A stretch of DNA of 21,739 nucleotides. Origin: JBHHYU01 sp046757725. GTDB taxonomy: Bacteria > Desulfobacterota > Binatia > UBA9968. The DNA is taken from assembly GCA_046757725.1 (NCBI GenBank), contig JBHHYU010000050.1:1-21739 (forward strand). Reading direction: 5' to 3'. The notes below the pieces were generated by a model. It did not search any database, was not told where the DNA came from, and worked only from the letters and a program-made list of their open reading frames with translations. A program made the translations under genes and the position numbers. Of this stretch, positions 7,759 to 15,162 are shown one piece after another. Numbering within the stretch: the stretch's first letter is position 1; every line of letters starts with the position of its first letter.

Positions 7759-8748
7759 ATGGGCGATGTGCATTTAACCCTGGCTTGTGAAGATTACGAC
7801 CGGACCCGGGCGCTACGCGATGGTTTGGTAAAACCTGAAGGAATCAAGCTCAACTACCTCGCGCTGCCGGTTGAGGAGATCTTCTGGCGTATGCTTCATT
7901 TTGAAGAGTTTGATGCAGCGGAGATGTCCATGGGGGCGTTGCACGTTGCTGCTTCACAGGGACACTTGCCTTTTATTGCAATCCCCGTGTTTCCCTCTCG
8001 GACCTTTCGTCACCGATGTATCTTTGTGAATGCCAAAGCCGGGATCGAACGGCCCGAAGATCTCAAAGGGAAAAAGTTTGGAGTTCCCGAATACACGATG
8101 ACGGCATCTGTCTGGTTGCGAGGTATGCTGCAGCACGACTTTGGTGTAGAGCCGAAAGATGTCCAATGGATTCAGGGTGGAGTGGAACAGCCCGGACGTA
8201 GAGACCGAGTTGCCTTTGAACCTCCTGCCGGCATCCGCCTGGAGATGATTGAGGATAGGACCTTAAATGACATGCTTGACGCCGGGGAGATTGATGCATT
8301 GATGACAGCACGGATGCCGGCCTGTTTTGTCCAGGGATCGGCAGGCGTTCGCAGACTTTTCAAGGACTTTAAGCAGGTAGAAATAGGCTATTTCAAACGG
8401 ACTGGTATTTTCCCGATCATGCATGTGATCGTGGTCCGAGCCGGAGTGTATGAAAAAAATCCTTGGGTGTGCCAGAGTCTCTATAAGGCTTTTTGCGAGG
8501 CTAAGGATCTCTGTTTCAGCCGGATTTATGATACCAATATTCTGCGTACCAGTCTTCCCTGGACGATTGCGGAATACGAAGAGGTGCGGGACATGATGAC
8601 CGAGGACTTTTGGCCTTATGGTTTCGAGCCTAACCGGAAAGTCCTGGAGACATTCCATTCCTATCTCCTGGAACAAGGGATGCTTAAAAAACCTCTGAAT
8701 CTGGAAACACTTTACGCCCCGAACACACGGGAGGCATTTAAGATCTAG
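7759..8748 (+). CDS. 4,5-dihydroxyphthalate decarboxylase-like protein (NMT1/THI5-like periplasmic-binding fold)
   Basis: 329 residues, the usual size for the Pht5 (4,5-dihydroxyphthalate decarboxylase) group. Recognisable features are LACEDYDRTRAL at the N-terminus, PEGIKLNYLALPVEEIFWRML, FDAAEMSMG, and ERPEDLKGKKFGVPEYTMTA, the fold's ligand-cleft region. There is no signal peptide, lipobox or membrane segment, so it is most likely cytoplasmic and enzymatic rather than a transporter binding protein; no permease or ATPase gene is nearby. An AGGAG (7749-7753) precedes the ATG. It is the last gene of the run. Decarboxylation of an aromatic or unsaturated acid is plausible, but most homologues with this annotation are uncharacterised. 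Confidence 0.85.
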   Translation: MGDVHLTLACEDYDRTRALRDGLVKPEGIKLNYLALPVEEIFWRMLHFEEFDAAEMSMGALHVAASQGHLPFIAIPVFPSRTFRHRCIFVNAKAGIERPEDLKGKKFGVPEYTMTASVWLRGMLQHDFGVEPKDVQWIQGGVEQPGRRDRVAFEPPAGIRLEMIEDRTLNDMLDAGEIDALMTARMPACFVQGSAGVRRLFKDFKQVEIGYFKRTGIFPIMHVIVVRAGVYEKNPWVCQSLYKAFCEAKDLCFSRIYDTNILRTSLPWTIAEYEEVRDMMTEDFWPYGFEPNRKVLETFHSYLLEQGMLKKPLNLETLYAPNTREAFKI

Positions 8749-8825
8749 CCGGTTCGATGCCTTTGAGCTTGTAGATACACGCTTACGTTTGTTGGTTTTG
8801 AGCTTTCTCCCTCGCCATGAAAGAG

Positions 8826-8841
8826 TTGTCCGACCGGACAA
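8826..8841. promoter_or_regulatory. palindrome, operator-like
   Basis: TTGTCCG and its exact complement CGGACAA flank AC. The TTGTC-GAC-type core resembles sites of FadR/FCD-type GntR repressors, but it lies 78 bp downstream of the operon's last gene, not in front of a gene start, so its role is unclear. Confidence 0.3.
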
Positions 8842-9010
8842 ATCCCACTTCGGCCGGCTTTGGTAAGTTCCTTGATCCATGTCTTGAAAACGGGCAAGAG
8901 CCGACCGTTACCTAGGGGAGAGAAGCTAGTCAAGAACCTTATGGCTCTACCGTAAAAAGTGTACTGTTCCAGCTAGGCGCAGGGAGCCCGCTCCTCAGTG
9001 GGAGCCCATT

Positions 9011-9052
9011 TCGTGGCTCGTGTTCGTGTTTCGTGTTCGACACCGAGCACGA
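9011..9052. repeat. CGTG-rich dispersed repeat with hairpin
   Basis: Begins TCGTGGCTCGTGTTCGTG and continues in the same low-complexity pattern. Its right part forms a 9-bp inverted repeat, TCGTGTTCG (9031-9039) with CGAGCACGA (9044-9052), one G-T pair, 4-nt loop. The same unit recurs at 12579-12641, so this is a repeat family rather than chance. It sits between genes in both places. Confidence 0.6.
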
Positions 9053-9081
9053 TCACAGTTTGACGTCTCCCTTTCTTCGGA

Positions 9082-9263
9082 GCCTACCCCCGCACCGTGC
9101 ACCCATGCATCCGGTTCCGAGGGAGGAAACCTGCAGGACTGGGGCACGGGGACGTGGAGGTTGGAGGTAGGCCCAAGCTGTCAGAGAGCTCACCCAAAGG
9201 GGACGGGAGGGTGGCCGTCGAGGCACAGACTTATCGACTCAGGCCGGAAGGTTTTCTCCTGAG
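9082..9263. other. GC-rich region with nested inverted repeats, possible structured RNA or relic
   Basis: GCCTACC (9082-9088) can pair with GGTAGGC (9166-9172). Inside it is a hairpin at 9094-9115 (ACCG+TGCA stem with a 2-nt bulge), and further on CTCAGG/CCTGAG (9238-9243 with 9258-9263). It does not match tRNA, SRP RNA, RNase P or a riboswitch I can name. The stretch around 9094-9130 recalls the 3' domains of group II introns only loosely. Confidence 0.25.
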
Positions 9264-9308
9264 GCACCACACACACTAATTAACGGAGAGCCGAATCTTA
9301 TGAACTTA

Positions 9309-10901
9309 TTAGGTTTTGCTCTTTGGTAGAGAGTCGCCCGGCACATCGGTAAAATTCAACAACTCAATGTACCTGTCTAAAGGAACCGCTGCGAGAAATG
9401 TGCCAAGCCGAGGGCCCTTATCTTTTCCGAAGAGGAGGTTATAGACTAACTGAAAAAATCGCCGCTGGTTTGAAACCTGTTCTTTCCCCGTTAGTCCCGG
9501 TTCCTTGGAGATGGCGTAAACTTTTTCTGTAGCTTCATTAACGCCAAACGTTGAGGCCTTTAGCCAACCGTACAACTCATGCACCCATCCCTGCTCGCGA
9601 GCAGGTAGAGTTCGGAAGTATTCGGTGTTCCGACCGGAACGCAGAACGGTACGTTGGTCGGGGGCGTAGTGCTCAAGCCAATTCTCAGCCTTCTGAAGTC
9701 GCTCTTCAAACGATTCTCGCGGGTAGGGGGTCCCGATTCGAGAAAAGATACGCTCAAGCGCCGCGCAGTTTCCCTGAACGATGCCTGAAAAGCTTGCAAG
9801 CTGTCTGAAGGAGACAGGGTGTACTTTCCTGCCCGGGACGCAAGCTAGATGCAATGCCATTTTATCTGTTGGGTTTGGTGACACGCTTGAATAGGCTCTA
9901 TCGAATTCCTCATAGATCCGGCTGATTTGATCATCCACCACCAGATCAAAGGCTCTGGTAGGCGGGATACGCGCAAAAATCCACAGCAAGACCTCAGGTT
10001 GATAGATTTGCAGAACCTCGTGGGGTGTTAATAGCTGACCGGAGGAGCCGCTCATTTTTCCCGTTAGTTCCTTAAGGCCGATAAACTCATAGGGCTGGAA
10101 TAACGGCGGCTTAAAATGAAACACCTTTGTTGAAATTTCACTGGAGACATCAAAGCTCCCGCCGGAGGTTGCGTGGTCTTTTCCCCCCGGCTCAAAAATT
10201 ACATTCTCATGGCGCCACCGCATAGCCCAATCGATTTTCCATGGGAGCTTGACGTTGGATGCCCGGCTAAGATCTATGGTCCCTTGGTATCCGCAGGATG
10301 AACAGGCGTAGGATATCAATGCTTCCGAATCATCGCTGCGGAGAATAACCGTGGTATCCTTATTACAACCTTCGCAATAAATCGTGATTGGGTAATATCC
10401 CTCGCGTTCCTGTTCAGATGCGTCCTGGGTCCGGTATTTTGCAAGTATGTCATAAATCGTCTTTCGGGCCCTGACCGCTTCAAGAATACCGTTTCGATAA
10501 GCCCCGCTTTGGTACATTGTTGCTTGGGATCGCAACTCGATAACGATTCCCAGAGCGCGCAGCGATTCCTCAAATTCACGCTCGTGACGAAGAGCATAGG
10601 ATTCATAGCCACCCCACGGGTCTGGGATATGAGCTAAGGGCTTGCCTATAAAGTTACTGTACGACTCGGGAACATTTTGAGGCAATTTCCTGAGCCGATC
10701 GTAGTCATCCCAAGAGTGGAAGAACCTAACCGTTTTCCCTTGTTCTTCAAGGACTTTCCCGACAAACCAGATCGTTAGAATGTCACGTAAATTGCCCACA
10801 TGAATCGGGCCGGAGGGACTGATGCCTGAGGCACATGTGAAAACCTCCCGTTCCGGATGGCGCCTGATCAGGTCATGTGCGATCTTTTCTGCCCAATGCA
10901 T
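9309..10901 (-). CDS. lysS: lysyl-tRNA synthetase, class I
   Basis: 530 residues. Charges tRNA-Lys with lysine using ATP in the cytoplasm. It belongs to the class I (archaeal-type) LysRS family, unrelated to the common class II enzyme. Signatures are the HIGH-equivalent PSGPIHVGN near residue 30, the KMSKS-equivalent KMSGSSGQ in the middle, the downstream PEVLLWIFARIPPTRAFDL, and a zinc ribbon formed by CEGC and CSSC. The C-terminal helical anticodon-binding part is present and the length is normal. The ATG at 10901 has GGAGA at 10916-10912. It is the last gene of the minus-strand run, preceded by a structured leader (10929-11060). Class I LysRS in bacteria is patchy (spirochaetes, alphaproteobacteria, some candidate phyla). 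Confidence 0.95.
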   Translation of the reverse strand: MHWAEKIAHDLIRRHPEREVFTCASGISPSGPIHVGNLRDILTIWFVGKVLEEQGKTVRFFHSWDDYDRLRKLPQNVPESYSNFIGKPLAHIPDPWGGYESYALRHEREFEESLRALGIVIELRSQATMYQSGAYRNGILEAVRARKTIYDILAKYRTQDASEQEREGYYPITIYCEGCNKDTTVILRSDDSEALISYACSSCGYQGTIDLSRASNVKLPWKIDWAMRWRHENVIFEPGGKDHATSGGSFDVSSEISTKVFHFKPPLFQPYEFIGLKELTGKMSGSSGQLLTPHEVLQIYQPEVLLWIFARIPPTRAFDLVVDDQISRIYEEFDRAYSSVSPNPTDKMALHLACVPGRKVHPVSFRQLASFSGIVQGNCAALERIFSRIGTPYPRESFEERLQKAENWLEHYAPDQRTVLRSGRNTEYFRTLPAREQGWVHELYGWLKASTFGVNEATEKVYAISKEPGLTGKEQVSNQRRFFQLVYNLLFGKDKGPRLGTFLAAVPLDRYIELLNFTDVPGDSLPKSKT

Positions 10902-11212
10902 CGCTTCAACGTCTCCGCTTGAGTTCCCATACTTACTGGTAAGGTATCAGCTTAGTTCGACCACGGGCTTCGAAATCCCGCGGTCGCCCAGATGGAAAAG
11001 TTACAACTTCTCCCCTTCGGAAACCCCATCGGTGTTGTGCCCGCGGTAACCCGGAGGATTTTGTAAAAATCAAAAATTGAATGACTACCTATGAAGAATT
11101 GCTATTGAAGCAATACGATAAACGGCATGTCGTGTCAATTGTGAGAGTCAAACAATGTTCCGCCGCAGGCTTACCTCGTGCTGGTTGCCTGAGGCCTGGT
11201 CGTGGCTGAGGC
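10902..11212. other. lysS leader and intergenic region
   Basis: 311 bp with no coding ORF, between the TPR gene's stop and lysS. Besides the hairpins near lysS, it holds on the lysS strand a GTTAC...GTAAC long-range inverted repeat enclosing ACAAC/GTTGT (about 11049-11002) and an AT-rich inverted repeat GATTTT/AAAATC (11057-11071). Together these suggest a folded 5' leader of roughly 150 nt. Confidence 0.4.
10929..10986 (-). promoter_or_regulatory. structured mRNA leader hairpins upstream of lysS
   Basis: On the lysS strand a 10-bp stem CGACCGCGGG/CCCGTGGTCG (10986-10977 with 10967-10958, one G-U pair that exists only in this strand's RNA) has a 9-nt loop. A smaller hairpin (10947-10929, CTTAC/GTAAG core) lies about 12 nt before the ribosome site. 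No U-tract follows, so it is not an intrinsic terminator. It may control translation. GGGCGACCGCGGG here resembles, but does not match, the T-box core. Confidence 0.4.
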
Positions 11213-11698
11213 TCACTGCAGCTTGGATTCAAGTTCCTCAATTGCCTGGAGGGCCTGAGGGTTACCCGGGTTCAACTGTAGAGCTCCATGAAACTCTTCT
11301 AAGGCCTTGTTAAGCATACCCTTGGTGGCATAGATCTGCCCTAGATTTAGAAAGGGAAAGTGTCGAGGATCGTAGCGTTTGGCCTTCTTGGCCTTTTCCA
11401 ACCACGGAATGGCCTCGTCTGGCTTATTCTGCTGCATGAGGTAAACACCGATATCATTATAGGGATTGCCAAAATCAGGATCGAGCTGAATCGCGATCTC
11501 GCACTCGGCGATCGCCTTATCAATACGGCCCTGAAAGCTATAAGTCCAACCCAAATAGGTATGCGCATCGGCAGTGGGATGAGTCGCGATCGACAGTTTA
11601 TAGAGGCGGATAGCCTCTTCCAAGTCGCCTGCCATTTGATGTTTGATGGCCTCTTCAGCCAATTCCAAGGCCTTCTTGCGTTCTTGTTGACTAGACAT
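11213..11698 (-). CDS. tetratricopeptide repeat (TPR) protein
   Basis: 161 residues made almost wholly of four TPR units (about 8-41, 43-76, 77-110, 111-145), with the usual pattern W/L-G-Y/A-A-P; for example ADAHTYLGWTYSFQGRIDKA and the LDPD and LNPGNP unit ends. No signal peptide or membrane segment, so it is a cytoplasmic scaffold for protein-protein contacts; the partner is unknown. The ATG at 11698 has only a weak ribosome site. It lies between an SDR and lysS on the same strand, with 131 bp before it and 311 bp after it, so it may be its own unit. Confidence 0.88.
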   Translation of the reverse strand: MSSQQERKKALELAEEAIKHQMAGDLEEAIRLYKLSIATHPTADAHTYLGWTYSFQGRIDKAIAECEIAIQLDPDFGNPYNDIGVYLMQQNKPDEAIPWLEKAKKAKRYDPRHFPFLNLGQIYATKGMLNKALEEFHGALQLNPGNPQALQAIEELESKLQ

Positions 11699-11829
11699 GA
11701 TTAAAAAGCAGAAGTTTGTATTTCGTAATCAGGAGTCAGTATTAAGAATCGCCTCCACCCCGCATCTCGTTTTCTATCTTCTTTCCTCGATCTTCTGTTA
11801 GTCTTTGCCTACATTCCCAGCTTACACCT

Positions 11830-12564
11830 CTAAATCCCCCAAGCACCACTCAAATGGATATTCGCCCCATTGATATAATGAGCCTCTTCTGAAAGAAGAA
11901 AACGGACAACGGAAGTGGCGTCCTCGAGTGTGCCAACGTGCCCTGCCGGGATCCGTTTAGCCATTGTCTCAAGCTCTTCCTTTGGAGCGCTGCCCGAATT
12001 AATGAAACCCGGCGAGATGGTGTTGACCGTAATCCCATGGGGGGCTAGAAGACGGGCCAAAGAACGAGAAAGAACAAGCAGTCCCACCTTGGCAATATAG
12101 TGTGCTGTCAACTGCGGTTGGGCAATCAATTGATCGGCGTTGGCCATGCTAAACGAAACAATGCGTCCCCACTTGCGGCCGATCATGCCGGGGCTGGCAG
12201 CCTTAGTAAGATAAAAGGCCGGATGGAGATTGTTATCAAACATCGAGTGCCATCCTTCAACGCTTTCTTCCAGAAGATTAACCCGGTGATAAGGCCCGGC
12301 GCAATGGATCAAGGCATCGATTTGTCCCCACTCTCTTTCAACTCGCTTTACCATCTGTTCGGCAGCTTTAGGGTCGGATACGTCACACTGGAGTGCCAGA
12401 GCCTTTACGCTCTTATTCCGGGCGGCATCCGCAACTTCGGCTCCTTCCTTGGCGCTGTGGCGATAGCAAAGGGCCACTGACCATCCCCGATCAGCAAGGT
12501 CCAAAGCAATGGCTCGCCCGATTCCCCGTGCCCCTCCGGTTATGAGGGCCACCCTCTCAGCCAT
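11830..12564 (-). CDS. SDR-family oxidoreductase with atypical active site
   Basis: 244 residues with the SDR Rossmann fold: TGGARGIG (9-16), HCAG (87-90) in place of NNAG, Asn112 in NNL, SFSMANADQ around the serine position, and a C-terminal INGANIHLSGAWGI. The usual YxxxK is altered: the segment is AHYIAKVG, so the residue four before Lys159 is His155 and the tyrosine (156) is displaced by one. The protein is otherwise intact and well conserved. It may use Tyr156 in a shifted helix or have lost standard activity. AAGGGGG upstream of ATG 12564 is the ribosome site. It is related to the pteridine-reductase/FabG-like branch, substrate unknown. It lies 84 bp after the polymerase stop, with a CGTG repeat in the gap. 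Confidence 0.87.
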   Translation of the reverse strand: MAERVALITGGARGIGRAIALDLADRGWSVALCYRHSAKEGAEVADAARNKSVKALALQCDVSDPKAAEQMVKRVEREWGQIDALIHCAGPYHRVNLLEESVEGWHSMFDNNLHPAFYLTKAASPGMIGRKWGRIVSFSMANADQLIAQPQLTAHYIAKVGLLVLSRSLARLLAPHGITVNTISPGFINSGSAPKEELETMAKRIPAGHVGTLEDATSVVRFLLSEEAHYINGANIHLSGAWGI

Positions 12565-12578
12565 AAATACCCCCTTAT

Positions 12579-12641
12579 CGTGGCTCGTGCTCGTCTCTCG
12601 TGATCGGAGTTTTTGATACGACCACGAGCACGAATCACGAA
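12579..12641. repeat. CGTG-rich dispersed repeat, inverted pair
   Basis: TCGTGGCTCGTGCTCGT (12579-12595) and, in inverted orientation, a near copy at 12620-12641 (ACCACGAGCACGAATCACGA core). The two arms flank about 25 bp and could form a large imperfect hairpin. The arm sequence matches the repeat at 9011-9052. It fills the gap between the DNA polymerase stop and the SDR start. Confidence 0.6.
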
Positions 12642-12647
12642 CATAAT

Positions 12648-14885
12648 CTATTCAATAAACGGCTTGAATTTCGCGTATAGTTCTTTGAGTTTACCTTTGT
12701 AATGCCCCACATTCTCATCCGGACCGTTCGGATCCCATTGAGAGGCCAACTTGCAGTTCTCGTTGATCTTGACTTTGGCCGTATTTCCCGTGACGTAATA
12801 AGAGATCTGATCGCCCGGCTGGTAAGGCCGCTCAGATCTAAGGGCGATCTCATAAGGGGCTGCTGCGTTCCGTTTTTTCTCCTTTACCTTCAGCTGATAG
12901 GTCTCGAGCGAGTCTCGCAGGGTTTCGGTTTTCATCAGGAGGGAGATATCCATTCGATGGTGTTCCAGATCATCCAGATAGCGTTGATAAAGAGATGGGA
13001 CCTTATTCTTTTCACCCTTGAGAATCAGGACCAACATCTCTTTCATCCATTGACGCTGAAAGAGCTCCAACCCGCGCGAGCGAAGGCTGGAACCCCGGAT
13101 AATCAGCCTTTCCTTCTCGTCTAAGAGCGCGTAGTTTTTCATCTTATAGCTAAGCATAGCCGGATAGCGCCCGTCGAGTTCCAACTCAATCCCTTGCGGG
13201 AGCGTGTTGTCTAGTTGCTGGATGAGCTCTTCTTCATCGGTTTTCGTCTTAACTCCTTCGGGTGGCACAAAATAGATCCCGTCCGTATCGACCTCAATAA
13301 TCATTGCTCCTCGCTGCTTTAACCAGCCTATGGCCGACTGGATCAGCTCTCTCCCCCTCGCCGTGACCTGGTTCGCCACGTCGAAGTCATTGAAATGGCC
13401 CATCTGGAAACCCAGGTAACCGTAGAAGGAGTTGATAAGGATCTTAAAGGTAGATTGAAGGGCAGAAAAATAGATCCTAGCCTCTTTGATTGTTGCTTCT
13501 CGAGCCAGCTCCTTGGATTTAATTCTGAAATCACGGAGATCACGTAGCAAACCGGCGGATATCCGAAGCTCATCTCGCTTTGGGAAACAATCGTAAACCA
13601 GCATAATCGAAGGGTAGAGGGATGTATAGTCACAGTGGAGAACTCCATGGGCCGTTCCCTGATACTCCATCTGGGTGAACCCTCCCGCCACATTTCTTCC
13701 TTTCTCGGGACTTGGAATGGACCGCCGCCGAAAAAGATACTCGCGGAGAAACAGGGCGTCGATCTTGGTGGCGTTACCTCGCAGGGCTATGTTTTGATAA
13801 CTGAAGGGAAAGATCTGTGCCTCAACAAAGTAACTGGGGGAAAGAAGTTCCGATAGGGCACGGGTCTCTCGGACATCATCGAGTGAATAACGAAAGAGGG
13901 TTTCGGGATCATGATCAAAATACCAACTGGTCTTGTCTCCAGGGATGTAGGTACGATCTGAGCTGGCGATGCCAAAATGCCGTGCAATCTGCTTGAGGCC
14001 ATAGCCCTCCAGGTCTCGTGCGGCAAGATCGTAATGTTGAGCGAGAATCCAGGTATCTATAATATGGCGGCCGAAAATCTCGTATTTCCGATAGGTAATA
14101 GACCGTTCCGCTATCTGCATCCTGGATGGATGACCCTTGAGGAGACTCCCATTACGCCCCATCTTCAACTTTATTTTGTGTCTCCGGGCCCGTGCCTCGA
14201 TGTATTCCAGATCAAATCGAAAGAGGTTATGGCCTTCAACCACATCGGGATCTCGTCTCTGAACCTCATGGACCATCTCCTGTAACATCTCTGCTTCGCT
14301 GTATTCCTTTCCCGATATCAATCGCTCCCAGCCGGTGGAGTCGGAGAGCGCAATGGCGGTGATCCGGTCCGACTCGCGTACCGGGTTGGGGAATTCAAAA
14401 CCAGCTTGACAATAGGTTTCAATGTCGAGTTGCATGCGCTTCAGATCTCCAAAGGTGAGATCTAAAAAATGAGTCTTTCCGGAGGAGAGCAGGTATTGAT
14501 GCACAGGATCGGCGATGCTGAAATACGGGGCATCGGGTGCGGACGGATTCTTGCGCGTGGTTTTCTGGAGGTGGGACTTGGCCTCCTCTAATTGTTTGAG
14601 ATCCGGAAAGACGACTAGGCGATTGAATAGGCCGCTACCCTCCAGGGGTTGTACCGTTGCCTCTCCTCGCCACCCCTTGAGCCATCCGTCACCTTCCAGG
14701 AGAAGGAACGGATGGAACGATTCGGTTGCTGAAACGATGAGATCCCCCCGACGGCGAAAGATCCTGATCTTATCAAGGCCTTCTACCTCAAAGCCGACCA
14801 GGCCTGAAGTGCCATCATGACCGAATAAGACCTCATTCTTCTGGAAAAGAGGAGAGGCCTGGTCACTGGATCTTTTCCCTTTCAT
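12648..14885 (-). CDS. family B DNA polymerase with proofreading domain
   Basis: 745 residues. Template-directed DNA synthesis with a 3'-5' exonuclease. Exonuclease motifs are all present: DIE (154-156), GHNLFRFD (Asn220, Asp225) and YSLDD (Tyr333, Asp337). Polymerase motif A is DYTSLYPS (419-426), motif B KILINSFYG (481-489), motif C VDTDG (532-536; Asp533, Asp535). All catalytic acids are in place, so both activities should be intact. The length is near that of bacterial Pol II and archaeal PolB. Unlike the usual YGDTD, motif C has EVDTDG. No primase, helicase or phage gene is nearby, so a chromosomal repair/translesion role like Pol II is inferred. The ATG at 14885 has a weak ribosome site. 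Family B enzymes of this type are shared by some bacterial candidate phyla and archaea. Confidence 0.93.
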   Translation of the reverse strand: MKGKRSSDQASPLFQKNEVLFGHDGTSGLVGFEVEGLDKIRIFRRRGDLIVSATESFHPFLLLEGDGWLKGWRGEATVQPLEGSGLFNRLVVFPDLKQLEEAKSHLQKTTRKNPSAPDAPYFSIADPVHQYLLSSGKTHFLDLTFGDLKRMQLDIETYCQAGFEFPNPVRESDRITAIALSDSTGWERLISGKEYSEAEMLQEMVHEVQRRDPDVVEGHNLFRFDLEYIEARARRHKIKLKMGRNGSLLKGHPSRMQIAERSITYRKYEIFGRHIIDTWILAQHYDLAARDLEGYGLKQIARHFGIASSDRTYIPGDKTSWYFDHDPETLFRYSLDDVRETRALSELLSPSYFVEAQIFPFSYQNIALRGNATKIDALFLREYLFRRRSIPSPEKGRNVAGGFTQMEYQGTAHGVLHCDYTSLYPSIMLVYDCFPKRDELRISAGLLRDLRDFRIKSKELAREATIKEARIYFSALQSTFKILINSFYGYLGFQMGHFNDFDVANQVTARGRELIQSAIGWLKQRGAMIIEVDTDGIYFVPPEGVKTKTDEEELIQQLDNTLPQGIELELDGRYPAMLSYKMKNYALLDEKERLIIRGSSLRSRGLELFQRQWMKEMLVLILKGEKNKVPSLYQRYLDDLEHHRMDISLLMKTETLRDSLETYQLKVKEKKRNAAAPYEIALRSERPYQPGDQISYYVTGNTAKVKINENCKLASQWDPNGPDENVGHYKGKLKELYAKFKPFIE

Positions 14886-15162
14886 ATGCAGGCTTCATTA
14901 TACCGCAAACCGGCCATCGAAGTCACAGCAGGTTGGCGATGTGAACCCTGATACTTTGCGGGAAGAAGGAAGGAGTTCCTGGTAAGAACCGAAGAGGGCT
15001 GTTTCACGGTTTCGTGAGGGGCCGATGCGCCGAAGGACAATATGCAACCCTACCTTGCGAATACGACGGACGCTATGTTGAGCAGGAATTCACTTTGTGG
15101 GATCCTGACCTGAAAGCCAGTTCCAGAAAAACTCCAGACCCATGATGTTGACCTACGGTCCG

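Larger units (their letters stand above)
8749..9308. other. gene-free convergent region with repeats and a foldable GC-rich stretch
   Basis: It separates two converging genes. It holds an operator-like palindrome (8826-8841), an 8-bp direct repeat GGGAGCCC (8982-8989 and 9000-9007) forming small alternative hairpins, a CGTG-rich repeat with hairpin (9011-9052), and a GC-rich segment with nested inverted repeats (9082-9263). Short ORFs here have no coding character I can recognise. No classical terminator with a U-tract was found for either flanking gene. No tRNA was found. Confidence 0.6.

Noticed and set aside
8745..8933. 62-codon minus-strand ORF with a plausible-looking peptide
   Set aside because: No ribosome site, overlaps the operon's last stop, and no family is recognisable. 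Could be a relic but cannot be supported.
9082..9130. Loose likeness to group II intron domains V/VI
   Set aside because: No GNRA-capped domain V of the right length, no reverse transcriptase gene and no 5' intron end. Kept only as one hypothesis for the structured stretch.
9115..9245. GAGGGAGGAAAC and CACAGACTTATCGAC recall RNase P conserved parts
   Set aside because: The spacing is too short, other conserved regions are missing and the order does not give the core fold.
9236..9263. TCAGGCCGGAAGG resembles the SRP RNA tetraloop region
   Set aside because: The required AGCAG side of the internal loop is absent and no long flanking stem exists, so it is not an SRP RNA.
10964..10990. T-arm-like TTCGAAATCCCG followed by CCA, suggesting a tRNA
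   Set aside because: No matching 5' acceptor strand, D arm or anticodon arm is found upstream on this strand. The sequence is explained by a single long hairpin on the other strand.
11057..11071. GATTTT/AAAATC inverted repeat as a terminator of the TPR gene
   Set aside because: All-AT-type weak stem with no clear U-tract; not a credible intrinsic terminator.
14886..15162. 277-bp gap between the polymerase start and the HyuB-gamma stop
   Set aside because: Checked for tRNA, terminator and small ORFs; nothing supportable was seen.
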